Shown in pieces: positions 1-9,957 of a stretch of DNA of 43,804 nt (its first letter is position 1; the number at the start of each line of letters is the position of its first letter). The stretch spans positions 1-43,804 of the forward strand of contig JABANP010000446.1 in the NCBI GenBank assembly GCA_013115135.1, written 5' to 3'. The stretch is from Perkinsus olseni. Its lineage: Eukaryota; Perkinsozoa; Perkinsida; Perkinsidae. A program made the position numbers and the translations under genes. The notes beneath the pieces were generated by a model. The model worked only from the letters and a program-made list of their open reading frames with translations. It ran no database searches and had not been told where the DNA came from.

Positions 1-269
1 GTCGAAACAGTTCCAGGCGAGGAGATGACGGCCTCGTCACACGGAACTGGAGAGCCAGTGCATGCAGCATCATAGGCAACCGAGCACACTGATCCATCTT
101 TACGGTTCACCAGACCATGACAGACAGCCGGGAGCTTCCACGTCATGCAGTAGGAGTGCTCGCATCCCGCAGTGTCGTTGCAGAGCTCCTTGCACGAGTC
201 CACCTCCGTCCCGCTGATGACTTCTACGAGGACCAAGAGGACCACACTCGAAAAAGCACCGTAGTTCAT
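1..269 (-). CDS. Cysteine-rich secreted protein, cut by window edge
   Basis: An ATG at 269 opens 89 codons that run off the left edge without a stop, so the C-terminus is missing. The N-terminus is a signal peptide by eye (FSSVVLLVLVEVISG), followed directly by a cysteine-rich secreted region. The segment SYCMTWKLPAVCHGL, then paired Cys and a T-G-x-P-x-x-C ending, matches the same segment of the next gene (658-1053), so the two are tandem paralogs on the same strand. No known domain is recognised. Disulfide-bonded extracellular or vacuolar lumen location is inferred from the signal peptide and Cys spacing. Function is unknown. Confidence 0.72.
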   Translation of the reverse strand, partial: MNYGAFSSVVLLVLVEVISGTEVDSCKELCNDTAGCEHSYCMTWKLPAVCHGLVNRKDGSVCSVAYDAACTGSPVPCDEAVISSPGTVS

Positions 270-657
270 TGTGCTGGGTTGGGACGCTAGAATCAACTGA
301 AAGATTTCTTTCACAATCCATGGGGGGTGACTTCAGTGAGAACGCCTAACACGATAATTTCGCTTGAGGCTCACTTACAGCCTGATACTGCGGTCGCTGG
401 CTAGACCACAACGCGAGTGAGGCGTTTCATGTTGAGGCGAGCGAGGTCGGATGCCATCGAGTCGCACCGGTCGACCTAAGCTCGCTCAAGAACGTAAGGC
501 TAGACCCTCAAGCATCGCCGCACACGAAACTCAAGACGAAGTATGAGTGAGATGGTATAGGATATATTAATTGCAACAAATTGAGATATATTAGTGGCCT
601 GGTCAACAGATGAATAACTATGATAACTATCTAGTTTACGGTACAGGACTGGAGGAG
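270..657. other. Spacer between cysteine-rich paralogs
   Basis: About 390 bases with no supported gene. It holds the 3' flank of the 658-1053 gene and the presumed promoter of the 1-269 gene. A short AT-rich patch lies near 556-600. No repeat or RNA gene is visible. Confidence 0.5.
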
Positions 658-1053
658 TCACTCAGGCTCATGGCTCACCGGGCACAAGTAGGGCTCCCCT
701 CTGCAACTTGTGTCCGAAATATGACAAAGGCCAGTATGGTTGATATAAAGACCGTAACAGGAGGAAGGCTTCTCCCACGTACGGCAGTATGATCCCCAGT
801 AGCTGGCTTTGCAGGAGTCCACAGAATTACAAGCATCCGTGCAAGTTCGCATAGTGGGCGTACATCGGAGAGGACTGACACCGTCCGGCGCAGTGAGGCC
901 TTCGCACACCCCAGTCGCCGTGCACGAGCTTTCCTTACAATCAGAACGACGCTTACAAGCCCTCTCGCATAGAGCATGGCCGCGTAGCACGCTTGCACCA
1001 ACGAAGGAATACAGAATGGAGATACAGACTGAAACACGAAGCCCACCGCGCAT
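658..1053 (-). CDS. Cysteine-rich secreted protein with two internal repeats
   Basis: From the ATG at 1053 this is a 131-residue protein with a hydrophobic leader (RVSVCISILYSFVGASVL), then 16 or more cysteines. Two diverged units can be aligned: CERACKRRSDCKESSC... and CTDACNSVDSCK...SYC. The second ends in SYCRTWEKPSSCYGL, which closely matches the neighbour at 1-269. The same frame is open up to an ATG at 1161, but starting there would bury the leader. A second strong leader (MVSCLISLLLVLLF) begins at 1109 in another frame and could be joined by an unseen intron, so the true start is uncertain. Secreted, function unknown, probably part of a lineage-specific expanded family. Confidence 0.68.
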   Translation of the reverse strand: MRGGLRVSVCISILYSFVGASVLRGHALCERACKRRSDCKESSCTATGVCEGLTAPDGVSPLRCTPTMRTCTDACNSVDSCKASYWGSYCRTWEKPSSCYGLYINHTGLCHISDTSCRGEPYLCPVSHEPE

Positions 1054-1526
1054 TGCCGGCGAGTGATGAACAGCAGAACTAAGAGAAGTGAAATCAAGCA
1101 CGAAACCAATCTGTGGCATTTGCTTTACCGTGATCCCACCGCTCGCAACCTCTGAATCCAATTTCTACTTAAGACTCCAAGTCTTGGAGTCAAGAGTTGG
1201 TTCTTGGAGTCCAAGAACCAACTATGACGCACGATTCAAGGCAGTTGGCGAGGGCCAAACCGCCGACCCCCACTAGAAGCAATCCTTAAACACTCATATT
1301 CGCGTGCCTCTCCGGTGGTAATCATGCTCGGTACGCGGTAGACGTTGATACACGGGAGTCCCTTCCGATCACCATTGGTGGATCGACGAAGCGCAACGTG
1401 TCCCACGGCAGCGAGAGAACGCGTAGTGGACCAACAGTCAGGCTAGGTATGAACGCTAGGCGGGGATTGACAATGCAACAATGAATGAGGAAGGTTAGAA
1501 ACGTCGGAAATTATCAATTGAGCTTG
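1054..1526. other. Spacer containing two adjacent palindromes
   Basis: Between the cysteine-rich gene and the MFS gene, all on the minus strand. The only structure noted is the pair of hairpins at 1173-1223, listed separately. No coding region is supported. Confidence 0.5.
1173..1223. repeat. Two back-to-back perfect hairpins
   Basis: Bases 1173-1191 form a 9-bp perfect stem around one base. Bases 1195-1223 form a 14-bp perfect stem (AGTTGGTTCTTGGA with its complement) around a single G. Both share the core CTTGGAGT. They lie 120-170 bases upstream of the ATG at 1053, so they could act in the promoter or 5' UTR, or be a remnant of a small element. Confidence 0.8.
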
Positions 1527-3915
1527 CTACTCTACCAAGGGTCGATTTGTCTCTGTGTAAAAGCGGACCCAATCGTCTGTTGTCTTCGTGGGCGCTGGCA
1601 GTCTTCCCAAAAGCCATGCAATAACAGCCGTAGCAGTCGGACTCAGTGCTATCACCGCTAGCTGCAGTGATGGCGAGAGCGTCGAAGTCAGGTACGGTAC
1701 TGTGACCTGTGAGAACTACCTTATTCAACCGGTCATTGTTGGTCCCGAAGAAGAGCTCACCCATGCTGCGGCGAGTGCAGAGAAACCGAACGCCATGAAC
1801 ACAACCCCGTAGTTCTTCTGGAAGTTAGCTCGCCCGAACAAGCTGGCCGTGGCCAACGGCATGACCACGAAGGTGCCTGAACATCATCACCATTGGTAAT
1901 CCTGCGTGACGGCTACTCTTCTCACCTCCCAAGACGAAGGCATTCCAACACATCCCGACCAAGAATGTTGATGGAGCACTAGTTCGAGATAGAAACAGCA
2001 ATGACGCTGCTAGCCCGAGAGACACCACGCGAAGTGAGTAAAGCGGGTCTGTGGTAAGGATACCTGACCATCACCCAGAACCATCGAGCAATCAAAGGCT
2101 GCCACGGCTCACCTGTCGTCACCCGGCCGATGGCGTTGACGACTGCTGCCAATGACCAGGTTCTCACTAGTTGGGAGTCGGTCATACCACACAGGCTCGT
2201 GCCCATCATCTGCCATGCAAAGGTACTTGCTCAGCTAACTTCTTTCCCCTTACTTTGAAAGTAGAGGCAACGAATGTTATGGCTTGTGTGTTAGCAGCAA
2301 AGGCGACGACCAACAACCAGAAGTGGGGCGTCCGTATCTGAAGAACATCGATACTGAGTACCCTTGCCGAGGATCGAACCAGGGTCCTCGCTGCCGAATC
2401 TCACCATTTTCCTCCAGGGCACTCCGTCCTGTCTGGCCTGAGCGTCGATGCCCAACGCTCCTTGAGATGGCGGCCTGACTGCCACCTCGTCAGGGATCAC
2501 TGCGGCTGCTATCGACAGAAGGGTCATCAGGACTCCCCCGACCACTCGTAGCATCAACCTGAACTGAGCGCTTGTGGCCTAACTCGAAGCCTTCATAAGA
2601 CCACTTACGGCACACGAACAAGTACAGCGTAGTTGGGGTCCTGGACGGAGCACTCAACGCCGTATGGGTTGACTATTCTCGATTGCAGTTGGGTGAACAC
2701 GAAGCTCCCAAGGCCAAAACTCGCCGCTGTTACACCGGAGTACAGACCTGTACCAACGCACGGCTCACGCGGTAGTTGGTCGAAGCTGTCTCGTTACCTC
2801 GTCGTTCGCTTGGAGCGATCTTGAAGAGGACCTCCATTGGTGCAGTGTATCCCAGCCCTATCCCTGCTCCTCCAATCACACTATAGGCTACTAAGAAGTA
2901 TCTGAGAGCGGAGCGATGCTAGCAGGCAGCCTGTGGTTTGTCGGCAACATCATATCTTCATGCGTATCTTATTATTATAATATCGCACATTTATCAAAAT
3001 AATATACTGATGTATAGTGAATGATGTAAGCCTGAGACTAGAGTAAGAATATACGAAAAGTTGGTATGTATATATGCCATATATGTATATACTTCTTTAT
3101 TCATTTTTATTTTTCCACCATTATCCATCTGATATTATTATTTCACACCCCCGTCCACCTTCTGAAGTCTGTATTATGAAAAACACTATCATTGAAGAAC
3201 CGAATTGATCACAGATGAGGCTCTGGGTTCCCTACGGAAACGGATAGTCAGCAGCGAGTGCAGTAGCTGCAAGGGCATGGGCGATGGCCAGCAGAAGGCC
3301 GGAGGCGAACATGGCAATTGATGGCTTCAAACATGACCCAAGAGGCACTGAGAGCGACATGAGGAATACCTGAGAAGATAAACACACTAAGAACACTCCG
3401 ACCAAACGAACGGTCAAGTGGCCACTACTTGCAACGCGAAGATCCATGCTCCTCTGGCGTGGACCTGCCGAGCCGAGATGGCCGTCTCCACGTCAGCATA
3501 ATAGGCCAGTACGTAGGAAGCAACATTACCCGCAGAGAACAGTACACCCAGGCACACGTGAGTCAATACCTAGGACAGGAAGACGTGGAGTACCACAACT
3601 CGCCCAGCGGCCATCGTCAAGACATCATGCGAATGAGGGCGGCTATGCTGAGCGATGCTGCATCTTCCACCGCGTTCGGTGAGCAGTATCATTCAGGCTG
3701 CGAATCATCATTCGCAGGCGAGGGCGAGGTAGACGCCATGAGTTCCCTACCGTGGAGAGAACGGCACGAGGCAGCCGAGCTCCGACCAGCCGTTCAACCA
3801 CTGCTTTCTTCGATACCGGTCCTCCGGAGAGAGACGAGAACAGCAGCAGCGTCCCTAGCAACACTGCGATGATCGTGGTAGCCACCAGTGAGGCACCACC
3901 CACTGAGCCGCTCAT
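1527..3915 (-). CDS. MFS transporter, oxalate/formate- or NFD-like, 11 exons
   Basis: Hand-spliced exons: 3915-3751, 3569-3429, 3369-3236, 2880-2798, 2747-2609, 2558-2405, 2337-2254, 2209-2113, 2063-1926, 1876-1761, 1661-1527. All phases agree and the total is 1386 nt, giving 461 residues, typical for a 12-TM major facilitator. Recognisable segments: GLGYTAPMEVLFKIAPSERR, SFGLGSFVFTQLQS followed by NP, the mid-protein IRTPHFWLLVVAF start of the C-terminal half, NAIGRVTTG, and FGRANFQKNYGVVFMAFG near TM11. These fit the monocarboxylate/oxalate-formate antiporter-like branch seen in apicomplexans and relatives. Substrate cannot be read from sequence. Introns are 44-99 nt except 181 and 355. The first exon is the least certain. 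The TAG stop is at 1527-1529. Confidence 0.85.
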
Positions 3916-4551
3916 TAAATTAGAGGAAACCTCACTGAACGAAGTCGACTAAACACTGTGTTTCAGCATGACATCATAGGAAAGCTATCGGGCTGGTAGC
4001 ACTTCAACTAGTCCTGTCAAGCCGGCCAGCGGGGACGATACCGAACAGCGTGCGTTTCTGACAGAGCCATTCAAATGAGTTTGAACTGATCCAAAAAAGC
4101 ACTGCTCACAAGGAGACGGGACTTAGACGATCGAGCAGCACTGGTAGTTTCTCTTTCTTCTAAAATCAGGTCGGGAAATCGCCGAGCCGAGCCGAGCCGA
4201 GCCGAGCCGAGCGAACTCAGAAGATCACATCTGCCTTTCAGAAACGTTTTCGTTTTTTCCGTGGCACGCCGGTTGAATTGAGCAGTTTGATCCGCTCTTC
4301 GCCAATACATGCATCCGTGTCATCTAGCCACGCCTCATCCGGGTACCTGGCGAGGAGTCGAAGCAGACGAGTCCGAACCGAACGTCTCCATCTGCCACCT
4401 TGGAGTCAGAGGCCGCTACCAGATCAGTTACACTCGGTACTGATGCGCTAGCAAGTTAACCAAGCGCGACCAACTCACGAAAAAGACCATACCATCCCAC
4501 ACCCTCCTGCCAGGCCCCACTCGCAAGTTTGCTACGCTCCGCCTCGCTAGC
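3916..4551. other. Spacer with pentanucleotide microsatellite
   Basis: Region upstream of the MFS gene and downstream of SLBP. It contains the GCCGA tandem repeat at 4181-4213 and otherwise nothing I can support as coding or structured. Confidence 0.5.
4181..4213. repeat. (GCCGA)6 microsatellite
   Basis: Six perfect copies of GCCGA followed by a partial unit. It lies in the spacer between the MFS gene and SLBP. Confidence 0.95.
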
Positions 4552-5576
4552 TCACCTCACAATGGTCCATCTGCCTTCTTCAACCCCCTGATGCATCCAG
4601 GCCTCTATGGGCTCCTCATCCGACACGTACAACGGCGACGGCGTCGCATCAGCAGACTTCGACCCTGCACAACTCGCCTGAAGCCTGGGACAATTCAGCA
4701 TCGTAAGACACATGAACAGTGTTAGAAAATAGGTCAGATTGCCCTGCGACCATGATTGCAGGAGCGATTCACTCACCCTCGCTTCATCCGTCGTCGTTCC
4801 GCCCTCCCAATGCTCTTGTGTGTTGCCCCAGCCCCCTCCCCAGGAGTCCCTCCACGAGCTGTCCGCCCACTGACTACGGCTCCGTGACCAGCTCCCGTCG
4901 GATGACCACCAGCCATTGCTGCTGTCCCAGTTGCTAGACCATGCCCGGCTTCTCTTTCGCCATCCCCAGTCCCCACCCCAGTCGTTCCACTGGGCTTGTC
5001 GACGCCCCTGGCATTACGATGACGTATTGACCAAGAGCAGCGTACCACAGCTACCCAGTGGCCACTGAGCCAGTCTCACTTGCCTGCGATTGTGATGATG
5101 TTGATGCTTCGTGCTGGGCCGGAGGTTGGCCGTCCCGAGTGTCCCACTTGTGGAGGGCTTGCTTCCAAATTCTCAGTCGCCTGAGGCATACAGAGAATTC
5201 CTCCAGTCCAACAGGCTATCAAGTATGACACAAATGCAATCGGAACTCCGAGAGACTCACCCTTCAAACGCTCTCTTGGAGTCCGTCCCGTCCACTCGAG
5301 GGGTCGAGGGATGTGATGGGTCTCTCGGGTTACGATCACACCTGCGCAGCCAAGACACGATTCACAATCACCCTCAGTGTACTCCCATCCACCAGGACTT
5401 CTGGGAAGCCTCAGAAACCCCTGATCTCCCTGGACTAGATCTTCATTTGGAGAAGCACGAGCTGCTCACTTTCGAACATGCCTGACGTAGTTCTGGTACC
5501 CTCTGGTCATCTTAGCGATCCCTATCTGCTTCTCACGCTGGGCGAGGATCCGCTCCATGGATGCTCGTTGTGACAT
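4552..5576 (-). CDS. SLBP: Histone stem-loop-binding protein with Trp-rich tail
   Basis: Exons 5576-5470, 5341-5261, 5180-5080, 4994-4777 and 4677-4552 give 633 nt with all phases matching, or 210 residues. Residues about 6-75 are the SLBP RNA-binding domain: REKQIGIAKMTRGYQNYV (family RQKQIxxGKxTxxYxxY), HPSTPRVDGTDSKRAF (family HPxTPxxxxxxSRRxW) and RLRIWKQALHKWD (family QIKLWRxxLHxWD). SLBP binds the 3' hairpin of replication-dependent histone mRNAs and drives their processing and translation. After a Ser/Gln stretch, exon 4 encodes about 14 tryptophans in roughly 58 residues among Ser, Gly, Asp and Arg (for example NDWGGDWGWRKRSRAW). The last exon is acidic. I know no SLBP with such a tail. 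A start upstream of 5576 is possible, because the frame is open there. Confidence 0.88.
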
Positions 5577-6004
5577 GAAGTCAGAGTTCCTCGACAAGAA
5601 ATACCATGAACTACACCCTAAACCCGAGCAGGTGGTTGATCATGACGACCTCTCCAACTTGTCATCGAATTAGGGCAACTGAGCACTCGGGAAGAATTTG
5701 AGACAAGCAAGGCGATGTGATGCGAAAACATAAATTTGCTGGCAGAGCTCAGCTGGGAGCACACAGAAACCGTCGTCAGGAAAGAACAACATAAGCCTCA
5801 AGCATATCGCCGTTATGTGGCTCCCTCTTAGCATCGCCCGAACGGGGGCCTACGAGGAGGTGGTCAACCTGTCATAGATAGCGGAACCATGAAAAGCACT
5901 TCCTAGAGGAGCTGCGACTGAGCATAGACGTAATTTCCAGCATTTCTGCTTCGCACGGAGATTCTATTGTGGCATCCAGACCGGATGCCGTGGACGCCAT
6001 CCAG
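5577..6004. other. Spacer between SLBP and ENPP
   Basis: About 430 bases holding the SLBP upstream region and the ENPP 3' flank. At 5675-5690 there is a weak partial match to the 66-bp dispersed repeat. No coding potential stands out. Confidence 0.45.
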
Positions 6005-9000
6005 TCAGGCAGCCCGAGAAAAACGCAGGAAGGCAGTCACCTCAGCTAGACTGGCATTGTTCGGGGGCCACTCCGATTGCGGTATCCCGAGGGCTGTGGC
6101 GATAATGGCGAATACATGGACCTAGCACGCATGCTATACAGAAGACGAGGCCAGCTTAAGATCACAGGCCCAAGAGACGTCCTTACGCTATCGAAAGGGT
6201 GTTGAACCCAGGGACTCCGCTTGATCTGCGGCCCTGCTGCGATGAAAACTGGCCACATGTCACTCAGTCTGAGAGAAGCGATCTTACACTGTCTAGGTCG
6301 GAGCAACGACGCTACCTGTTGTCGTAGCCGTGGTCGCCCAGGCCATGGAACTGGTCGCCAAGGTACGTCTGCCAGCCCTCGTCACACACACAAACCTGAG
6401 CTAGAGGATACCATGCATGTGGCTCGAACAAGTACTCTCACCACAGGAGGTATTCTATCGTTCGCCTTGTAATGCCAGCGGTCCAGAACGTCTTGTCGTA
6501 GATAGCAGGTCATGTGACCAGCGCCTGCTTCTTCCAGAGAGGCTCGGATCGATTCGGCCTGGCGAGCATCATGTGGCCAGATGTGAGCAACAGGCCCAGT
6601 GGTCGTGATGTTCACTCTGAAAAGGATCGGATACAGGATGAAGGTGGTTCTTCCGCGGGCTGGAAGCTGGAGCCGAGATCCACCAGGCTCTTGGCGAGAA
6701 CGTTCAACCAGCAACACAACAGGGCTGAGCAGAGAGTATTGTACAAAACAAAGGGGTTTACAACAATAGAACCTCAGCACACTCCTTTTTCTCATCGATC
6801 CAAGCTGGGGACTCCCCAATGGGGAGGGGTGCACTGCTGCGATGCCCGCAAAAAATACGCACTGACTGCCAGTGCCGTACGGGCTAGACCGATACAACTG
6901 GCCATTAACTCCAGGGGAAGCATGTCATCCGGTTTACTTCACACGCATCAGATAGGAGAAGTTCCAACAAAGTTGGAGTGGCAGTCCTGCTCCTGGAAGT
7001 GCACACCACGGGGGAGCCTTGCTGCGGCTAAACCGAAACCCAGCCGCCTACCCCGAGGATAGACGCGTCCGAGGCGCCTACAGTTGTTGATGCTCGCATC
7101 ACAGGTACTTTTACATGATTCAACGTAGAGATGCGCACTAGCAAGAGATCTGCACGGAGGGTTTTCCCTATGATTACCGTCCTTCAACGAGTGTTGTGAC
7201 TCTTGTTAAGTCCATAGCAATGACCGTCGCTCTCATCACTGATATTCCACAGGCAACACCTAGCCTAGGGCGACGATTGAGCCCTCAGACGTTGGAGAGA
7301 GAGGACGCTGACTTAACGGGAAAGACAATGGAAAGGTGGGTGAGGGCTGGCTGAGCTCAGCAGGTTGGAGGCGTCTTCAGGTACCGGGGTCAAGCGTGTC
7401 TCTCCCAGAGACACGGAGAACCTAGCGCGTTCTCCGCTATGCTCGTGGTTGTTGACGACGCCTAAACGAGATCCGAACTCCTTATAGAGGAGCCATTTCA
7501 CCTATTAGTGATCCGTGTCGCGACCCGACCTGACCCAACCTTCCCTCGGACCTGGAAAGAATAATACTGGTCACCAGTATTGTTCTGCGATTTCTAGTAT
7601 TGCCTACCGTGGGATTTGCACGTATGGATCCCGTAGCCGGGCACGGTAGCTAAACGCCATAGCTAGACCTCCGGCTCGTAGCCCATTCAGCATTCTCATC
7701 CACTGGAATAAGTTGTCCCACCGGTGCCCCACTGACACCATCCGAGTAGGATGATCCGACAGATGTCGACGTCCTCTCCACTTTAGAGGGCGTGGTTTGC
7801 CCTCCCGGAGATGTGATGAGGCATAGTTCTTCCAAGAGTCGGGACCGGAGAGGGGATGAAAGCCTAATCTAGAGTTTTTAAGAGCGGAAACGCTCGAAGA
7901 GAGCCCTTGGGCCCCTTAATGAAGCCCTATCGGAGCCTCCAGTACGGCACTGTTTTTCATCACCCCCACGTGTCACACATGATGTGTGAATTTTAACAAT
8001 TCTTCTCGCTACGATGTAACACTCACATGTTTGGATCAACACCATCGGCCAAGTTGGTTCCAGGATTCGTAGCCCAGGCCATGCCGTGGTCGCTAGTAAG
8101 TATCACATTGACCTCACCTGCGCCAGCTCGATCCGAGTCCAAACAGGCTCCGGAGGATGCACACTACTCTGTCTACCTTGAATCTCGCTCATTCTACTCT
8201 TCAAGACGCCAATGGCCCTGTCGACTCTCCTCACAGCGGCCAGCGTTTCCTCCGCCCCCGGACCGTACTGATGCCCAGAATGATCCGGTTCTTCGAAGTA
8301 CCTGTGACAGGTATCCTGTCGCTGATACTTACAACGACTTGCTGCTAACCGTTGGGACCCAACACCTTTTCCATGAGCGCTAACAATCACGGAGAAACCA
8401 ACAGTAGCATTCGTCAAGAGAACGCCGTCGAACCGCTTTATGTTGGTGGTGTGAGGTCACCTCACTGAGGTGTAGTGATGTAGCTACTAGCTAGCAGCGA
8501 GCTGGTCAAGCCCCATCTTACAGAAGGCCGAGCCTGACGTTCTGGTCTTCAACCATAACATCGATCAATTTATTGACGCGTTCATGGAAGCCAAGGCTCT
8601 GGTTATAGGGGTAGTTTTATCTGGAAAATACGCTGTATTGAACACGGAATCCAAAAAGGGAGCTCCGAAACAAAAGCCGTCCCCTCACGTTGGTCGCAGG
8701 CCTTGAACGACTTTGTCACAGCCCACCCAGTTGATACAGACCGACTTGATACCGAGCCTGCTGGTCGTGCCCCATACGGGTTCAGCCTCTTGAAAAAAAC
8801 TGAACGGACCAACTGAGGATTGTCGTCTACAGTCTAGACTCTAGACTGATCGCCCTTCGCGCAAGTGAGAGAAGCCACAGTATGTCCCGGCGGCATGGCC
8901 AGACTGGCTCACTCGCTTTTTGTAGTGTTCATGAAGAACCTCTCGCCCAGGTTGGGATCCCACATTTCGTTGGACACAATGCCATGAGTCTCTTGCCATG

Positions 9001-9520
9001 CCCCTGTGACAAGCGTCCAATGGTTCGGGAAGGTTACTGTCGTGAAGGCATTGATCAAGTGGTGGGCCTGAGTGAAATCAGATCCACTAACCGTTTCGAA
9101 CTCGAAGATGATGCCAGACTTTACGCGTCGCCTGATATGCCGTCAATACGTCAGCCTAGCCGAGACAGTGTCTCGAAGACACCCGTCCACATCAAAGCAT
9201 ACTCACTATCCCAGGAAAGCACAATGGACAGGCGCCTGGATGATTTGCCGGGAGGAGAATAGTAAGTTACTATTGGCAACCACCTCGAGTCGATATAGTC
9301 GTTAACAGCGACTATCGTTGTTGTGGGTTCCTACCTGTACACCCCTCTCGTTGAAGTAGTCCAGGTTGGGCGTGGAGGTGTTGCCATAATAGTCCCAACG
9401 GAAACCGTCCATGCTAACCATGATCACCTTGCTGCTGCTGCTCTTTACGCCATCATACGCCGAGCGTATCGTTGTAGCAGCCGCATGAACCCAAAAGGGA
9501 GAAAACGTTATTCTCATCAC
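6005..9520 (-). CDS. ENPP-type nucleotide pyrophosphatase/phosphodiesterase, 10 exons
   Basis: Exons 9520-9335, 9067-8913, 8799-8689, 8596-8522, 8301-8177, 8117-8027, 6616-6442, 6395-6316, 6268-6187 and 6121-6005 total 1197 nt, or 398 residues, the size of an ENPP catalytic domain. These enzymes hydrolyse phosphodiester and pyrophosphate bonds, usually at the cell surface or in lysosome-like compartments, with two zincs. All ligands are visible: D38 in SMDGF, nucleophile T74 in TVTFPNHW, D182 and H186 in PDHSGH, D227 and H228 in SDHGM, and H328 in DHGYDN. VTGAWQETHGIVSN and DRWHYKANDRIPP are also family signatures. The N-terminus is only weakly signal-like, so a 5' exon may be missing. Intron 6 is 1410 nt and carries the hairpin cluster. 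A downstream exon after 6040 cannot be excluded. Confidence 0.9.
7396..7586. other. Cluster of five strong stem-loops inside an ENPP intron
   Basis: Within the 1410-nt ENPP intron, five hairpins sit in 190 bases: 7396-7414 (8-bp perfect stem, loop CCC), 7414-7436 (8-bp perfect stem CGGAGAAC, 7-nt loop), 7442-7470 (5-bp stem), 7478-7492 (5-bp stem) and 7558-7586 (9-bp perfect stem AATACTGGT around one base, extended to 14 bp with one mismatch). No tRNA, snoRNA box or ribozyme core is recognised. It may be an intronic structured RNA or a small foldback element. Confidence 0.6.
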
Positions 9521-9957
9521 TGAGCCGCTAATTTTCTTCCAACAGGAGCATCTTCTCGCGACTGGAAATCAAGATCAGCGTCATGTCCCTCTCAGCACAA
9601 CCCCAGTTTCCCACTGCGGGCTGCTCTCATGAGCGTTTCTAACCCGCTGGCCACCGTTGCAATACCGGAGTCCGCAAAGCACATCCGTAGACGTTACCGG
9701 AAAACTATAGGAAATGAGTACGGCATCATTCTCTTAAACCATCGCCGAGAAACGCACGCTCAACACAGACCGTCCTGATCTCGACAGACGACCTTCGCGC
9801 CTCAGTGGCCGGTCTCCAACCTATTGAACAACGAAACCACACCATCAGGTAAACTATGAGAAATTGTTGATACCACTCACATCCACTATTTCCTAATGCT
9901 ATAGCGCAGTCAGTGTTATTAAGTCCCCCATCTTCGGTAGGGTACGACCATGGCGGT
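9521..9957. other. Spacer between ENPP and Spinster-like MFS
   Basis: 437 bases upstream of the ENPP start and downstream of the next gene. An unseen 5' ENPP exon could lie here. Nothing else is visible. Confidence 0.4.

Noticed and set aside
4181..4213. CRISPR-like array
   Set aside because: Pentanucleotide microsatellite without spacers, in a eukaryotic genome.
5675..5692. Third copy of the 66-bp repeat
   Set aside because: Only about 17 of the first 21 positions match and the similarity then stops; chance is plausible.
6514..7062. 182-codon plus-strand frame
   Set aside because: It lies antisense to the ENPP exon at 6442-6616 and its intron, shows no domain or leader, and is explained as a shadow.
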